Assembly: GCF_006376615.1 (NCBI RefSeq)
Contig: NZ_VEXQ01000009.1
Location: 1-64,000, forward strand
DNA from: Buttiauxella sp. B2
Lineage (GTDB): Bacteria; Pseudomonadota; Gammaproteobacteria; Enterobacterales; Enterobacteriaceae
DNA: 64,000 bases
Reading direction: 5' to 3'
Under the pieces are notes generated by a model. That model was given only the letters and a program-made list of their open reading frames with translations. It was not told where the DNA came from and did not search any database. Positions 9,332 to 21,118 of this stretch are shown here, piece after piece. The number at the start of each line of letters is the position of its first letter. Position 1 is the first letter of the stretch. The translations under genes were made by a program, and so were the position numbers.

Positions 9332-9563
9332 GATCATCCTCCAGAGGAATATCACGGAAGATGAGTTTCACCATAGCCCAGCACAAGAAAATGAACAGCA
9401 AAGGTACCAATAGGCATGCCATTTCAAACCAATGTGGGAGACCTGTTGGGCCGATTTCGTTATCAGGTAAGTAAGCAGCCACTAACCATGCTGCAAGATA
9501 GAGAAGGGTTAGCCAAAGTGCCCAGCGGGCTTCTTTATGGGCCTGAACAAAACGCGCGTCCAT
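9321..9563 (-). CDS. yhdT: Inner-membrane protein YhdT
   Basis: An 80-residue DUF997-family protein of unknown function with two predicted membrane helices (near residues 17-35 and 45-70). The start at 9563 (MDARFVQAHKEARWAL) matches the family; a longer in-frame extension is not conserved. It overlaps panF by 11 bases. The fixed pairing yhdT-panF across enterics suggests a role connected to pantothenate uptake, although this is inference. Confidence 0.92.
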   Translation of the reverse strand: MDARFVQAHKEARWALWLTLLYLAAWLVAAYLPDNEIGPTGLPHWFEMACLLVPLLFIFLCWAMVKLIFRDIPLEDDHAA

Positions 9564-9622
9564 TGTTGTCCCTTGAGTTGGCGGAAAGCGGCGATTGTAA
9601 CGCATAGCGGCGGGATGAGGAT

Positions 9623-9656
9623 CAAAAAAGAAAAAGGCCGAAAAATCGGCCTTTTA
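9623..9656 (-). terminator. accBC intrinsic terminator
   Basis: The stem AAAAGGCCGA / TCGGCCTTTT lies about 20 bases after the accC stop and is followed on the minus strand by TTTTTCTTTTTT. This separates accBC from yhdT-panF-prmA, which therefore needs its own promoter. Confidence 0.9.
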
Positions 9657-9676
9657 GCGATGTAACGTACAAAAAC

Positions 9677-11023
9677 TTAGTCCTGGAGACCCAGTTTTTT
9701 CTCCAGATAGTGGATGTTAGTCCCACCATGCTGGAAGTTTTCATCGTTCATGATACGAGTCTGCAAATCAACGTTGGTTTTAATGCCATCGATGATCAGT
9801 TCCGCCAGGGCGTTTTTCATACGAGCGATCGCCACTTCACGGGTTTCACCGTAACAAATAAGTTTCGCGATCATTGAATCGTAATATGGCGGTACGGTGT
9901 AGCCGGAATAGATATGGGATTCCCAACGTACACCAAAACCACCCGGCACATGGCAACGAGTAATTTTGCCTGGGCTCGGCAGGAAGGTGTTCGGGTCTTC
10001 GGCGTTGATACGGCATTCTACCGCATGGCCTTTAACCAGGACGTCTTCTTGCTTGATAGACAATGGTTGACCAGCGGCAATACGAAGCTGTTCTTTGATC
10101 AGGTCAACACCGGTGATCATCTCTGTTACTGGATGCTCAACCTGAATACGGGTGTTCATCTCGATAAAGTAGAACTCACCGTTTTCGAACAGGAATTCGA
10201 ACGTACCTGCACCGCGATAGTTGATATCGATGCACGCTTTAGAACAACGTTCACCGATGAATTTGCGCAGTTCAGGTGTGATGCCTGGTGCTGGCGCTTC
10301 TTCAACAACTTTCTGGTGACGACGCTGCATAGAGCAGTCACGTTCAGCCAAATAAATCGCGTTACCCTGACCATCAGCGAGAATTTGAATCTCGATGTGG
10401 CGTGGGTTCTCCAGATATTTCTCCATATAGACCATATCGTTGTTGAAAGCTGCTTTTGCTTCCGCACGGGTCATATTAATGGATTGTTCCAGATCGGCAT
10501 CGCTACGCACGACGCGCATACCACGACCGCCGCCACCGCCAGATGCTTTGATAATTACCGGATAGCCAATGCGTTTAGCATGGGCGCGGTTTTTATCCAT
10601 ATCTTCATTCAGCGGGCCGTCAGAACCAGGTACGCAAGGTACGCCAGCTTTCTTCATTGCATTGATAGCAGAAACTTTATCGCCCATCAGACGAATAGTT
10701 TCAGCACGTGGGCCAATGAAGATAAAGCCTGAACGTTCAACTTGCTCGGCAAAGTTGGCGTTTTCAGACAGGAAGCCATAACCCGGGTGAATCGCAACTG
10801 CGCCAGTGATTTCTGCCGCAGAAATGATTGCCGGGATATTCAGATAGCTTTTTACGGACTGAGCAGGGCCGATACAAACAGTTTCATCTGCAAGCAGTAC
10901 GTGTTTTAGATCTCGGTCCGCAGTTGAGTGCACAGCAACAGTCTTAATGCCCAGTTCTTTACAGGCACGAAGAATACGCAGAGCAATTTCACCACGGTTA
11001 GCGATAACAATTTTATCCAGCAT
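9677..11023 (-). CDS. accC: Biotin carboxylase subunit of acetyl-CoA carboxylase
   Basis: A 448-residue ATP-grasp enzyme that carboxylates the biotin on AccB, the first committed step of fatty-acid synthesis. It has the N-terminal [19 protein letters not shown] segment, the glycine-rich ATP loop [14 protein letters not shown] (near 159-172), and the active-site segments [14 protein letters not shown] and CRINAEDP. The start at 11023 follows family precedent. It begins 10 bases after the accB stop, so both subunits are made from one message. Confidence 0.99.
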   Translation of the reverse strand: MLDKIVIANRGEIALRILRACKELGIKTVAVHSTADRDLKHVLLADETVCIGPAQSVKSYLNIPAIISAAEITGAVAIHPGYGFLSENANFAEQVERSGFIFIGPRAETIRLMGDKVSAINAMKKAGVPCVPGSDGPLNEDMDKNRAHAKRIGYPVIIKASGGGGGRGMRVVRSDADLEQSINMTRAEAKAAFNNDMVYMEKYLENPRHIEIQILADGQGNAIYLAERDCSMQRRHQKVVEEAPAPGITPELRKFIGERCSKACIDINYRGAGTFEFLFENGEFYFIEMNTRIQVEHPVTEMITGVDLIKEQLRIAAGQPLSIKQEDVLVKGHAVECRINAEDPNTFLPSPGKITRCHVPGGFGVRWESHIYSGYTVPPYYDSMIAKLICYGETREVAIARMKNALAELIIDGIKTNVDLQTRIMNDENFQHGGTNIHYLEKKLGLQD

Positions 11024-11033
11024 GTTCGCCTCG

Positions 11034-11507
11034 TTACTCGATGACGACCAGCGGCTCGTCAAATTCAACCGGTTGACCATTTTCAACCAGAATGGCTTTC
11101 ACCACACCGGCTTTGTCAGCTTCGATTTGGTTCATCATTTTCATCGCTTCAACGATGCACAGAGTGTCGCCAACGTTAACTTTCTGACCAATTTCTACAA
11201 ATGACTTAGCATCCGGGCTTGGGGTGCGGTAGAAAGTACCGACCATTGGGGAACGCACGATGTGGCCACTGACTTCAGCTGCCGCTGGCGCTTCCATTAC
11301 CGGTGTTGCGGCAGGAGCAATAGCGCCAGCCAGGCCTGGCTGCGGCTGGTACATAGGAGTTGCATAAGCCTGTTGCATCATCGGGAAACCGGTGTTTGCC
11401 GGTGCGCGACTGATGCGTACAGACTCTTCGCCTTCAGAAATTTCCAGTTCAGAAATACCTGATTCTTCAACCAGCTCGATCAGTTTTTTAATCTTACGAA
11501 TATCCAT
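11034..11507 (-). CDS. accB: Biotin carboxyl carrier protein
   Basis: A 157-residue carrier subunit of acetyl-CoA carboxylase. It has an N-terminal helical domain ([17 protein letters not shown]), a flexible Ala/Pro-rich linker (about 40-78) and the C-terminal biotinyl domain. The biotinylated lysine is Lys123 in the VEAMKMM motif, and the thumb loop segment typical of the E. coli protein precedes it. It lies 21 bases beyond the aroQ stop. In E. coli, AccB represses its own operon; I could not locate the operator here by eye. Confidence 0.99.
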   Translation of the reverse strand: MDIRKIKKLIELVEESGISELEISEGEESVRISRAPANTGFPMMQQAYATPMYQPQPGLAGAIAPAATPVMEAPAAAEVSGHIVRSPMVGTFYRTPSPDAKSFVEIGQKVNVGDTLCIVEAMKMMNQIEADKAGVVKAILVENGQPVEFDEPLVVIE

Positions 11508-11528
11508 GAGTGGGTTCCGTACTCTTGT

Positions 11529-11981
11529 TTAGATGGATTTTGACAAGCGTTTTACCGCCGTCTGTAGTGCATATGAATAGCCGTCAGCGCCTAATCCGCA
11601 GATGACACCAACCGCTTTATCAGAAAGATATGAATGATGGCGGAACGGTTCACGCGCATGCACATTGCTGAGATGGATTTCGATAAAAGGAATATCTACC
11701 GCCAGCAAAGCGTCTCGCAGTGCAACGCTCGTATGAGTAAACGCAGCCGGATTAATCAGAATAAAATCAATAGTATCTTTAGCCTGATGAATTCGGTCGA
11801 TCAACTCATATTCCGCATTCGATTGCAGGTGGCTGAACGAGACATTTAGCGTTTTCGCTTCATCTTCGAGCGAGTTAACAATTTGAGCTAAAGTGAGCGT
11901 GCCGTACTTCTCAGGCTCGCGTGTACCCAGCATGTTAAGGTTCGGACCGTTCAAAAGCAAAATGTGATAATTAGCCGACAT
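11529..11981 (-). CDS. aroQ: Type II 3-dehydroquinate dehydratase
   Basis: A 150-residue dodecameric enzyme that converts 3-dehydroquinate to 3-dehydroshikimate in aromatic amino-acid synthesis. Visible landmarks are [19 protein letters not shown] at the N-terminus with the catalytic Arg and Tyr, NPAAFTHTS, and the [17 protein letters not shown] segment containing the catalytic His. The K-12 reference strain, to my recollection, uses only the unrelated AroD, whereas many enterics keep aroQ beside accBC. Position directly upstream of accB suggests possible shared transcripts. Confidence 0.98.
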   Translation of the reverse strand: MSANYHILLLNGPNLNMLGTREPEKYGTLTLAQIVNSLEDEAKTLNVSFSHLQSNAEYELIDRIHQAKDTIDFILINPAAFTHTSVALRDALLAVDIPFIEIHLSNVHAREPFRHHSYLSDKAVGVICGLGADGYSYALQTAVKRLSKSI

Positions 11982-12213
11982 CGTGCTGCCATCTCCTGCA
12001 ATTTGTAGGTATTTTACAAAATATACCTAAGTTGCTCGGTTGTCACCTTCAGAGCCAGAAAATGGCCTGTCAGAAAAACCAAAGTCGCACATTATAACGA
12101 TTTCGTAGCAATTGGCAGCTAAATACTGGTCTTATCAGGGAAGATGATCAACCCATATCCTTTTTAGGGGCAGGGCCTATCACTTTTCTGCGGAGAAGAA
12201 CACATATCTGGAC

Positions 12214-12813
12214 CTAACGCAGCCACAGCCGGAATTTCTTGTAGCGCAAGGCCAGGAGGATGATTGCGCCCAGAGCATACAGCAATGGTTGTGGGGATAT
12301 AACCTTCACTGACCATAAATAATGTATGGGGGCGAGGATGGCGACCAGATAGACGAAGTTATGTAGTTTTTGCCAGCGTGGCCCCAACTTTCGTTGTAAA
12401 GATTGGGTTGACGTCGCTGCCAATGATAGCAACACCAGCCAGCTGATAATTCCTAAAGTTAAATAAGGTCGAGAAATCAGTTCACGACCGAGAAGTGCCA
12501 GATTGTTGATACCTAATTCCAACATGGCGTAGCTGGTTAAATGGATTGTCGCCCAGGCAAAACACCATAATCCCAACAGACGGCGGGTTCGAATCAATAG
12601 CGGTTGCTTCCCGTATCGCGCCAAAGGAGTGACTAACAATGTCGCTAGCAACAACTTCAGTGCCATCCTGCCAGTAAAATGCTGGATATCTTTAGCTGGG
12701 TCGGCACTCAGTAATCCCTGATTTGCGGCATAGAACAACCAGACAAAAGGCAAAAAAGCGATGAGATGCAGTATCACTTTAAGCCCCGTGACCTGCTTCG
12801 CTGTTAATCTCAC
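12214..12813 (-). CDS. msrQ: Heme-binding membrane subunit MsrQ of the methionine sulfoxide reductase system
   Basis: A 199-residue inner-membrane protein (formerly YedZ) that passes electrons from the quinone pool or flavin reductase to MsrP. About six hydrophobic segments are visible, with histidines suited to heme ligation ([21 protein letters not shown] and HYLW). The start lies one base from the msrP stop, so the pair is translated as a unit. In E. coli K-12 the pair is elsewhere, with hiuH. Confidence 0.96.
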   Translation of the reverse strand: MRLTAKQVTGLKVILHLIAFLPFVWLFYAANQGLLSADPAKDIQHFTGRMALKLLLATLLVTPLARYGKQPLLIRTRRLLGLWCFAWATIHLTSYAMLELGINNLALLGRELISRPYLTLGIISWLVLLSLAATSTQSLQRKLGPRWQKLHNFVYLVAILAPIHYLWSVKVISPQPLLYALGAIILLALRYKKFRLWLR

Positions 12814-12814
12814 T

Positions 12815-13819
12815 TTAGAAATTCTCCTTCAGATTTAAACCGCGATACAGCGAAGCAACCTGGTCTGCATAACCATTAAATAGCAACGTAGGTTGACGTT
12901 TAACGTCAAGCACGCCACCTGCTCCAATGAATCGTTCACTTGCCTGTGACCAGCGCGGATGATCAACATTTGGGTTTACGTTGGCATAAAATCCGTATTC
13001 ATTGGGCGCGATCATATTCCATGTTGTAGGTGGTAATTCGCGAACTAGCTTGATACTGACAATCGACTTTATCCCTTTAAAACCATATTTCCATGGCACT
13101 GTGAGGCGTATCGGAGCGCCATTCTGCGGAGGGAGTGCTTTGCCATAGACGCCAACGGTGAGCATCGTTAGAGGATTCATTGCCTCATCAAGGCGCAAGC
13201 CTTCAACGTAGGGATATTTCAATCCGCCACCAATAAAACGGTCTTTTTGCCCAGGCATTTGCTCTGGGTCGTAAAGCGTTTCAAAGGCGACATATTTCGC
13301 ATCGCTGGTGGGTTCAACCAAAGAGAGCAATTTACTGAGCGGAAAACCTATCCACGGGACCACCATCGACCAGGCCTCAACACAACGCATGCGATAGATT
13401 CGCTGTTCCAGTGGGAATTTCTTATACAGGTCATCGAGATCCAGGGTTTGTGGTTTTGCTACTTCACCACTGATAGTGATTTTCCAGGGATCGGTTTTTA
13501 AACTCCCGGCATTGGCTGCGGGGTCGGCTTTATCGAGACCGAATTCGTAGAAGTTGTTATAGCCGGTGACTTTATCTTCCGGAGTCATGGCTAGTTTTGC
13601 CTGCCACTGTTCAGGCTGGCTAAATTGCAGGGGCTTTCCCGATGGTGCGGGTGGTCTGTCGTTACCTTTAAACCACGACAGAATATCCGCATGTGCAGTC
13701 TGAGGAAGCGAAAGGGCTGCCGCACTGATACCCAGTGCTTTTAGTACCTGGCGGCGTTTCAGCATAAAAACGGATTCGGGTGTTACATCGGCTTCAGTGA
13801 AGCGGGTGACCTTCTTCAT
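12815..13819 (-). CDS. msrP: Periplasmic molybdopterin methionine sulfoxide reductase MsrP
   Basis: A 334-residue enzyme (formerly YedY) that repairs oxidised methionines in periplasmic proteins. The N-terminus carries a twin-arginine signal ([18 protein letters not shown], cleavage after AHA near residue 44), consistent with export of a folded cofactor-loaded enzyme. The molybdenum-ligating cysteine is in the motif [14 protein letters not shown], and the sulfite-oxidase fold continues to the C-terminus. It is the first gene of msrPQ, divergent from csrD. Its place between csrD and aroQ differs from K-12, where I remember acuI (yhdH). Confidence 0.97.
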   Translation of the reverse strand: MKKVTRFTEADVTPESVFMLKRRQVLKALGISAAALSLPQTAHADILSWFKGNDRPPAPSGKPLQFSQPEQWQAKLAMTPEDKVTGYNNFYEFGLDKADPAANAGSLKTDPWKITISGEVAKPQTLDLDDLYKKFPLEQRIYRMRCVEAWSMVVPWIGFPLSKLLSLVEPTSDAKYVAFETLYDPEQMPGQKDRFIGGGLKYPYVEGLRLDEAMNPLTMLTVGVYGKALPPQNGAPIRLTVPWKYGFKGIKSIVSIKLVRELPPTTWNMIAPNEYGFYANVNPNVDHPRWSQASERFIGAGGVLDVKRQPTLLFNGYADQVASLYRGLNLKENF

Positions 13820-14131
13820 CTTATTCTCCTGCGTTGCTCAATAGGCTAAGCATGACGGAGAACACTCAAGCCTGCGAATATGTCACAAAAAATTGAAACT
13901 TAAACAGATTGGCGGTTTAGTTGAATCGGCGTGTATGAGAAAAAATCCATCGAAGTCTATACTTGAGAATAGATGATTAAAGTGTGCTCTTTGCAACAAA
14001 GGGTGAGAATCTGTTCACCGTGTTTGCCAGGCCAACTCTTTTACTATGTAATGCCGCAGCAGGTCAGGCCACGGTTTATGCCGGTTAGGGTATAGAGGTG
14101 GGTATCTTCACCAAACGGAGTTAACACAAGG
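13820..14131. promoter_or_regulatory. msrP-csrD divergent intergenic region
   Basis: This 312-base stretch separates two divergent starts and must carry both promoters. I could not fix -35/-10 pairs with confidence, and I see no small ORF or clear hairpin. Confidence 0.4.
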
Positions 14132-16072
14132 ATGCGATTAACGACGAAACTTTCTGCTTTTATGACACTACTAACCGGCCTCGCAATTTTTGTGACGCTC
14201 GTTGGTTGTTCATTAAGCTTCTTTAATGCGATGCATTATAAAGTTCATCAACGCGTGGTTGCTGTTGCCACCATCATTGATAATGATTTGGTTTCAAACT
14301 CACCTGAAGGTCTAATCAAACGCCTCAACGAAGTCATGGTTCCCATTGATATCACCGAGGTCGATTTCAAAGTTGGCGATAACACTGTTTATAAACATCA
14401 ACTGACTCAAACCTACCGTTTGCTCGGCAATAGTTATAGTTTCCGTACCGTGACCGTTGAATTAATGAAGCATCCGGGGATGTTTCTGAGCCTGACTTAT
14501 CGCGACCCGGTAGCGAATTACTACAACTCGCTTTATACGACGGTTCCTCTGTCTATCACCATTGGCTTCATGCTTATTGTGCTGTACTTTGCGATACGCT
14601 GGATGAAAAAGCAGCTGGTGGGGCAAGAGTTACTGGAAAGCAGAGCGCGGCGCATTCTGAATGGTGAGAGAGGCGTTGATGTTCGCGGTTCGGTGCTTGA
14701 ATGGCCACCCCAAGCCAGCAGTGCGCTTGATTTGTTACTTTCTGATCTGCAAAACGCCAGCGATCAACGTAGCAGAATGGATACATTGATCCGCTCCTTT
14801 GCTGCACAAGATGCAAAAACGGGCCTGAATAACCGCCTGTTTTTTGATAACCAACTGGCTACCTTACTGGATGAGCAAGAGCAAGTTGGTGCACACGGCG
14901 TCGTCATGATAATTCGCCTACCAGATTTTGAAACCCTGCATGAAACGTGGGGACGCAATGCAGTAGAAGAGTATTTGTTTACCATTATTAATATGTTGTC
15001 GACATTTGTGATGCGTTATCCAGGAGCATTGCTGGCACGCTATCTCCGCAGCGATTTTGCTGTTTTATTACCGCATCGCACATTGAAAGAAGCTGATAGC
15101 ATCGCCAGCCAGTTACTGAAAGCTGTCGATTCTTTGCCCCCAACGCGGATGTTGGATCGTAATGACATGATGCACATTGGTATTTGTGCGTGGCGTAGTG
15201 GGCAAAGCAAAGAGCAAGTAATGGAAAATGCGGAAGTGGCGACCCGTAATGCTTCGCTGCAAGGGACAAATGGTTGGTCGGTTTACGACGATAGTTTGCC
15301 TGAGAAAGGGCGAGGTAACGTGAAATGGCGTACGCTTATTGAGCAGGTCTTGCAGCGTGGTGGTCCACGTTTTTACCAGAAGCCGTCGGTGATGCGTGAT
15401 GGCTATGTGCATCATCGGGAAATCATGTGTCGGATTTTCGACGGCGAACAAGAAGTGCTGGCGGCAGAATATTTGCCAATGGTGAAACAGTTTGGTTTGT
15501 CTGAGCAATATGACCGACAAATCATTTCCCGTTTGTTACCGTTAGCAGGGTTCTGGCCAGAAGAAACACTGGCAATTCAGGTGTCCGTCGAGTCACTGAT
15601 TCGCGTACCGTTCCAGCGTTGGTTGCGGGATGCATTGATGCAGTGCGAAAAATCGCTTCGTAAACGTATTCTTTTTGAACTTGCAGAGGCAGATGTTTGT
15701 CAACACATCAGCCGTTTGCAACCTGTGATTCGCTTGATCAAAGCATTGGGGGTTCGTATTGCTGTCTCCCAGGCGGGTTTGACTGTGGTGAGTACGTCCT
15801 ATATTAAAGATTTGGATGTCGAGTTGATAAAACTACACCCAGGGCTTGTGCGAAATATTGAGAAACGAACCGAGAATCAGTTGTTTGTGCAGAGCCTGGT
15901 TGAGGCCTGTAACGGGACTCAGACCCAAGTTTTTGCAGTTGGTGTCAGAACTCGAAGTGAATGGCAGACACTGGTGGAGAAAGGCGTGGCGGGTGCTCAG
16001 GGGGATTTTTTTGCGGCCTCTCAACCACTCGATAGCAACGTGAAAAAATATTCGCAAAGATACTCGGTTTAA
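14132..16072 (+). CDS. csrD: RNase E specificity factor CsrD
   Basis: A 646-residue membrane protein that promotes RNase E cleavage of the small RNAs CsrB and CsrC, thereby raising free CsrA. Two membrane helices (near residues 10-30 and 135-155) flank a periplasmic domain. They are followed by a HAMP-like linker, a degenerate GGDEF domain (the signature reads RSDF, near residue 310) and a degenerate EAL domain in which the EAL tripeptide is replaced (REIMCR). The missing catalytic residues fit its known lack of cyclic-di-GMP turnover. Length equals E. coli CsrD. It is transcribed alone, ahead of mreB. Confidence 0.97.
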   Translation: MRLTTKLSAFMTLLTGLAIFVTLVGCSLSFFNAMHYKVHQRVVAVATIIDNDLVSNSPEGLIKRLNEVMVPIDITEVDFKVGDNTVYKHQLTQTYRLLGNSYSFRTVTVELMKHPGMFLSLTYRDPVANYYNSLYTTVPLSITIGFMLIVLYFAIRWMKKQLVGQELLESRARRILNGERGVDVRGSVLEWPPQASSALDLLLSDLQNASDQRSRMDTLIRSFAAQDAKTGLNNRLFFDNQLATLLDEQEQVGAHGVVMIIRLPDFETLHETWGRNAVEEYLFTIINMLSTFVMRYPGALLARYLRSDFAVLLPHRTLKEADSIASQLLKAVDSLPPTRMLDRNDMMHIGICAWRSGQSKEQVMENAEVATRNASLQGTNGWSVYDDSLPEKGRGNVKWRTLIEQVLQRGGPRFYQKPSVMRDGYVHHREIMCRIFDGEQEVLAAEYLPMVKQFGLSEQYDRQIISRLLPLAGFWPEETLAIQVSVESLIRVPFQRWLRDALMQCEKSLRKRILFELAEADVCQHISRLQPVIRLIKALGVRIAVSQAGLTVVSTSYIKDLDVELIKLHPGLVRNIEKRTENQLFVQSLVEACNGTQTQVFAVGVRTRSEWQTLVEKGVAGAQGDFFAASQPLDSNVKKYSQRYSV

Positions 16073-17423
<1,351 letters not shown>

Positions 17424-17490
17424 TCAGCCGCACGTAAGGGGCAGTCATTAAGATTGCCCTTTCTTGCAGGCCCTGGAATACGCATAGCCT

Positions 17491-18510
17491 ATGAAGCCAA
17501 TTTTTAGCCGTGGTCCTTCGTTGCAGTTTCGCCTAATTCTGGCGGTGCTGGTGGCGATTGGTGTAATGATTGCCGATAGTCGCCTGGGTACGTTTAGTCA
17601 GATTAGAACGTATATGGATACTGCCGTCAGCCCTTTCTATTTTGTCTCAAATGGTCCCCGTGAATTGCTCGACAGCGTGTCGCAAACACTGGCATCACGC
17701 GATCAGCTAGAACTCGAAAATCGTGCACTGCGTCAGGAACTGATCCTGAAAAACAGCGAATTACTGATGATGGGTCAATATCGTCAGGAAAACGCACGCC
17801 TGCGTGAATTACTTGGCTCGCCGTTACGTCAGGACGAGCAAAAAATGGTGACCCAGGTTATCTCCACCGTTAACGATCCTTACAGTGACCAGGTGGTTAT
17901 TGATAAAGGTAGCGTGAACGGGGTCTATGAAGGTCAGCCAGTCATCAGTGATAAAGGTGTCGTAGGCCAGGTTGTCGCGGTCGCGAAACTCACAAGCCGC
18001 GTTTTGCTGATTTGCGATGCAACCCATGCGCTACCGATTCAGGTATTGCGTAATGACATCCGCGTTATTGCAGCGGGTAACGGCTGTACTGATGACCTAC
18101 AACTGGAACATTTACCGGCAAATACCGACATTCGTGTAGGCGATGTGTTGGTGACATCTGGTTTAGGGGGACGCTTCCCGGAAGGTTATCCAGTGGGTGT
18201 CGTTTCCTCGGTGAAACTCGATACTCAACGCGCATATACAGTCATTCAGGCTCGCCCGACTGCTGGTTTGCAACGTCTGCGTTATTTGCTGCTGTTGTGG
18301 GGTGCGGATCGCGAGGGGCAAACCCCGATGCCGCCTGATGAAGTTCATCGTGTCGCCAATGAGCGCCTGATGCAAATGATGCCGCAGGTTTTACCTCCGG
18401 CTGATTCTGTAGGCCCACCGGCTCCGGTACCGCCTCCAGCAACGGGAATTACTCAGACACCGGCAGGGAATACCACTTCTCCTGCTCCTGCTACCCAGGG
18501 AGGGCAGTAG
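17491..18510 (+). CDS. mreC: Rod-shape-determining protein MreC
   Basis: A 339-residue bitopic protein with a short cytoplasmic N-terminus, one membrane helix (near 12-32), a periplasmic coiled coil (near 65-110) and two beta domains that bind PBP2 and activate it. The C-terminal tail from about residue 300 is proline-rich and low in complexity, as in other enterics. It lies 67 bases after mreB, and its stop codon shares a base with the mreD start. Confidence 0.98.
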   Translation: MKPIFSRGPSLQFRLILAVLVAIGVMIADSRLGTFSQIRTYMDTAVSPFYFVSNGPRELLDSVSQTLASRDQLELENRALRQELILKNSELLMMGQYRQENARLRELLGSPLRQDEQKMVTQVISTVNDPYSDQVVIDKGSVNGVYEGQPVISDKGVVGQVVAVAKLTSRVLLICDATHALPIQVLRNDIRVIAAGNGCTDDLQLEHLPANTDIRVGDVLVTSGLGGRFPEGYPVGVVSSVKLDTQRAYTVIQARPTAGLQRLRYLLLLWGADREGQTPMPPDEVHRVANERLMQMMPQVLPPADSVGPPAPVPPPATGITQTPAGNTTSPAPATQGGQ

Positions 18511-18998
18511 TGGGGAGTTACCGCAGCCAGGGCCGTTGGGTTATCTGGCTTTCTTTCCTCGTCGCCTTACTGTTACAAGTAATGCCCTGGCCGGACGACT
18601 TGAAAGTCTATCGTCCGGACTGGGTTTTGCTGATCCTGCTGTACTGGATCCTGGCTTTGCCACACCGAGTAAATGTCGGAACAGGTTTTGTGGTGGGTGC
18701 CATACTGGATCTGATCAGTGGTTCCACCCTTGGTGTACGGGCGTTATCTCTGAGCATCGTTGCTTATCTGGTGGCATACAAATACCAGCTATTCCGCAAT
18801 CTCGCGCTTTGGCAGCAAGCTTTGGTCGTCATGCTGTTGTCATTGATGACCGATGTCATGGTTTTCTGGTCGGAGTTTTTAGTCATCAACGTCTCTTTCC
18901 GCCCAGAAATTTTCTGGAGCAGCCTGGTCAACGGTATATTGTGGCCATGGATCTTTTTGTTGATGCGTAAAATTCGCCAGCAATTTGCAGTGCAATAG
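18510..18998 (+). CDS. mreD: Rod-shape-determining protein MreD
   Basis: A 162-residue integral membrane protein of the elongasome, with about five hydrophobic helices and the conserved [18 protein letters not shown] region. Translation starts at a GTG whose first base is the last base of the mreC TAG stop, indicating tight translational coupling. Length and termini match E. coli MreD. Confidence 0.97.
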   Translation: MGSYRSQGRWVIWLSFLVALLLQVMPWPDDLKVYRPDWVLLILLYWILALPHRVNVGTGFVVGAILDLISGSTLGVRALSLSIVAYLVAYKYQLFRNLALWQQALVVMLLSLMTDVMVFWSEFLVINVSFRPEIFWSSLVNGILWPWIFLLMRKIRQQFAVQ

Positions 18999-19006
18999 GA
19001 TTGAAC

Positions 19007-19600
19007 ATGACATCTTTATATCTGGCATCTGGCTCTCCACGTCGCCATGAACTTCTGGCTCAGTTGGGTGTGTCATTTGAACGCATCATTACCGATGTGG
19101 AAGAACAACGTCTGAGCCACGAAAATGCACAACAATATGTTGTGCGCCTTGCGCGTGATAAAGCGCGGGCAGGTGTTGCTCTTGCACCGCATGATTTACC
19201 GGTTTTGGGAGCAGATACTATTGTTATCTACAATGGCTGTGTGTTGGAAAAACCTAAAAATGGACAACATGCTGCTCAGATGCTGCGTCTGTTATCCGGT
19301 AATCAACACCAGGTGATGACGGCGGTTGCACTGGCAGACAGAGAATCATTGCTTGAAAGCCTTGTGACGACGGAAGTGACATTTCGCGCATTATCGGAAC
19401 AGGATATCGCCGGTTATGTTGCCAGCGGTGAACCCATGGACAAAGCAGGTGCATACGGTATTCAAGGGCTTGGTGGTTGTTTTGTCAGGAAGATTAATGG
19501 CAGCTACCATGCTGTAGTCGGTTTACCCCTAGTTGAAACCTATGAATTGCTGAGTAATTTTCACGCATTGCGTGATGGACGAGGAAAACATGACGGCTGA
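19007..19600 (+). CDS. yhdE: Nucleoside triphosphate pyrophosphatase YhdE (Maf family)
   Basis: A 197-residue house-cleaning enzyme of the Maf family that hydrolyses dTTP, UTP and modified nucleotides to monophosphates. The substrate loop [14 protein letters not shown] at the N-terminus and the acidic motif VLGADTIV (near residue 69) are characteristic. The ATG at 19007 (MTSLYLASG) is preferred to a TTG two codons earlier. It overlaps rng by 11 bases. Confidence 0.96.
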   Translation: MTSLYLASGSPRRHELLAQLGVSFERIITDVEEQRLSHENAQQYVVRLARDKARAGVALAPHDLPVLGADTIVIYNGCVLEKPKNGQHAAQMLRLLSGNQHQVMTAVALADRESLLESLVTTEVTFRALSEQDIAGYVASGEPMDKAGAYGIQGLGGCFVRKINGSYHAVVGLPLVETYELLSNFHALRDGRGKHDG

Positions 19601-21059
19601 ATTATTAGTCAACGTGACCCCATCGGAAACTCGGGTGGCTTACATTGACGGTGGAATACTGCAAGAGATTCATATTGAACGCGAAGCACGTCGCGGGATC
19701 GTAGGGAATATCTACAAAGGTCGTGTTAGCCGGGTGCTTCCGGGGATGCAGGCGGCGTTTGTAGATATTGGCCTTGATAAGGCAGCATTTCTTCACGCTT
19801 CTGACATCATGCCACATACCGAATGTGTGGCGGGCGAAGAGCAGAAGAACTTCACAGTACGCGATATCTCCGAACTGGTGCGCCAGGGGCAAGACTTAAT
19901 GGTGCAAGTGGTGAAAGATCCGCTTGGTACCAAAGGTGCTCGTTTAACTACGGATATCACGCTGCCATCTCGTTATCTGGTGTTTATGCCAGGCGCTTCG
20001 CATGTCGGTGTTTCCCAGCGCATTGAAAGTGAAGCTGAGCGCGATCGCCTTAAAAAAGTCGTCAATGCGTATTGTGACGAACAGGGCGGATTTATCATTC
20101 GTACCGCTGCCGAAGGTGTATGCGAAGAAGATTTATCATCAGATGCGGCTTACCTCAAACGCGTCTGGACCAAAGTTAGCGAGCGCAAAAAACGCAACAA
20201 GACGCGTTGCCAGCTTTACGGTGAACTGGCTCTGGCACAACGCGTGCTGCGTGATTTTGCCGATGCGGCACTCGACCGTATTCGAGTCGACTCCCGCCTG
20301 ACATTCGACATGCTGCTGGAATTTACAGCAGAATACATGCCGGAAATGAACAGCAAAATCGAACACTACAGTGGTCGCCAGCCCATTTTTGACCTCTTTG
20401 ATGTCGAAAATGAAATTCAGCGCGCGCTGGAGCGGAAAGTTGAGCTCAAATCTGGTGGTTATTTAGTCATCGACCAAACTGAAGCGATGACCACCGTGGA
20501 TATCAACACCGGTGCGTTTGTTGGCCATCGTAATCTCGACGATACTATTTTCAATACCAACATCGAAGCGACGCAGGCGATTGCCCGCCAGTTACGTTTG
20601 CGTAATCTGGGTGGCATTATCATTATTGATTTCATTGATATGAGTAATGAAGACCATCGTCGACGTGTGTTGCATTCACTCGAACAAGCGCTCAGCAAAG
20701 ACCGCGTCAAAACCAGTATTAACGGTTTCTCGCAACTTGGCCTCGTTGAGATGACTCGTAAACGCACGCGTGAAAGTGTGGAACATGTGCTTTGTAACGA
20801 TTGCCCAACTTGCCATGGGCGCGGTACCGTTAAAACGGTTGAAACGGTCTGCTATGAAATTATGCGTGAAATCGTTCGTGTGCATCACGCATATGATTCT
20901 GACCGTTTCCTGGTATACGCATCACCAGCCGTAGGGGAAGCGTTGAAAAGCGAAGAGTCCCATTCATTGGCCGAAGTAGAAATTTTTGTCGGCAAACAAG
21001 TCAAAGTGCAGATCGAGCCGCTCTATAATCAGGAGCAGTTCGACGTCGTTATGATGTAA
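19590..21059 (+). CDS. rng: Ribonuclease G
   Basis: A 489-residue endoribonuclease of the RNase E/G family that matures the 5' end of 16S rRNA and takes part in mRNA decay. It has an N-terminal S1 domain (about 35-120), the catalytic DNase I-like domain with the metal-binding aspartates in [12 protein letters not shown] and IIIIDFIDM, and the Zn-link cysteines in [13 protein letters not shown] (near 404-416). It lacks the long C-terminal scaffold of RNase E. The start at 19590 (MTAELLVNV) lies inside the end of yhdE. Confidence 0.98.
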   Translation: MTAELLVNVTPSETRVAYIDGGILQEIHIEREARRGIVGNIYKGRVSRVLPGMQAAFVDIGLDKAAFLHASDIMPHTECVAGEEQKNFTVRDISELVRQGQDLMVQVVKDPLGTKGARLTTDITLPSRYLVFMPGASHVGVSQRIESEAERDRLKKVVNAYCDEQGGFIIRTAAEGVCEEDLSSDAAYLKRVWTKVSERKKRNKTRCQLYGELALAQRVLRDFADAALDRIRVDSRLTFDMLLEFTAEYMPEMNSKIEHYSGRQPIFDLFDVENEIQRALERKVELKSGGYLVIDQTEAMTTVDINTGAFVGHRNLDDTIFNTNIEATQAIARQLRLRNLGGIIIIDFIDMSNEDHRRRVLHSLEQALSKDRVKTSINGFSQLGLVEMTRKRTRESVEHVLCNDCPTCHGRGTVKTVETVCYEIMREIVRVHHAYDSDRFLVYASPAVGEALKSEESHSLAEVEIFVGKQVKVQIEPLYNQEQFDVVMM

Positions 21060-21118
21060 CTCTCTGTGCGGTTGGTGCAGATTTGCGTTCCGCTTTGGCG
21101 GTTAACAAGGAGATATTC

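Noticed and set aside
9914-10732. Long plus-strand open frame of 272 codons
   Set aside because: It lies wholly antisense to accC, whose protein is conserved over its full length; the frame has no recognisable family and no ribosome-binding context.
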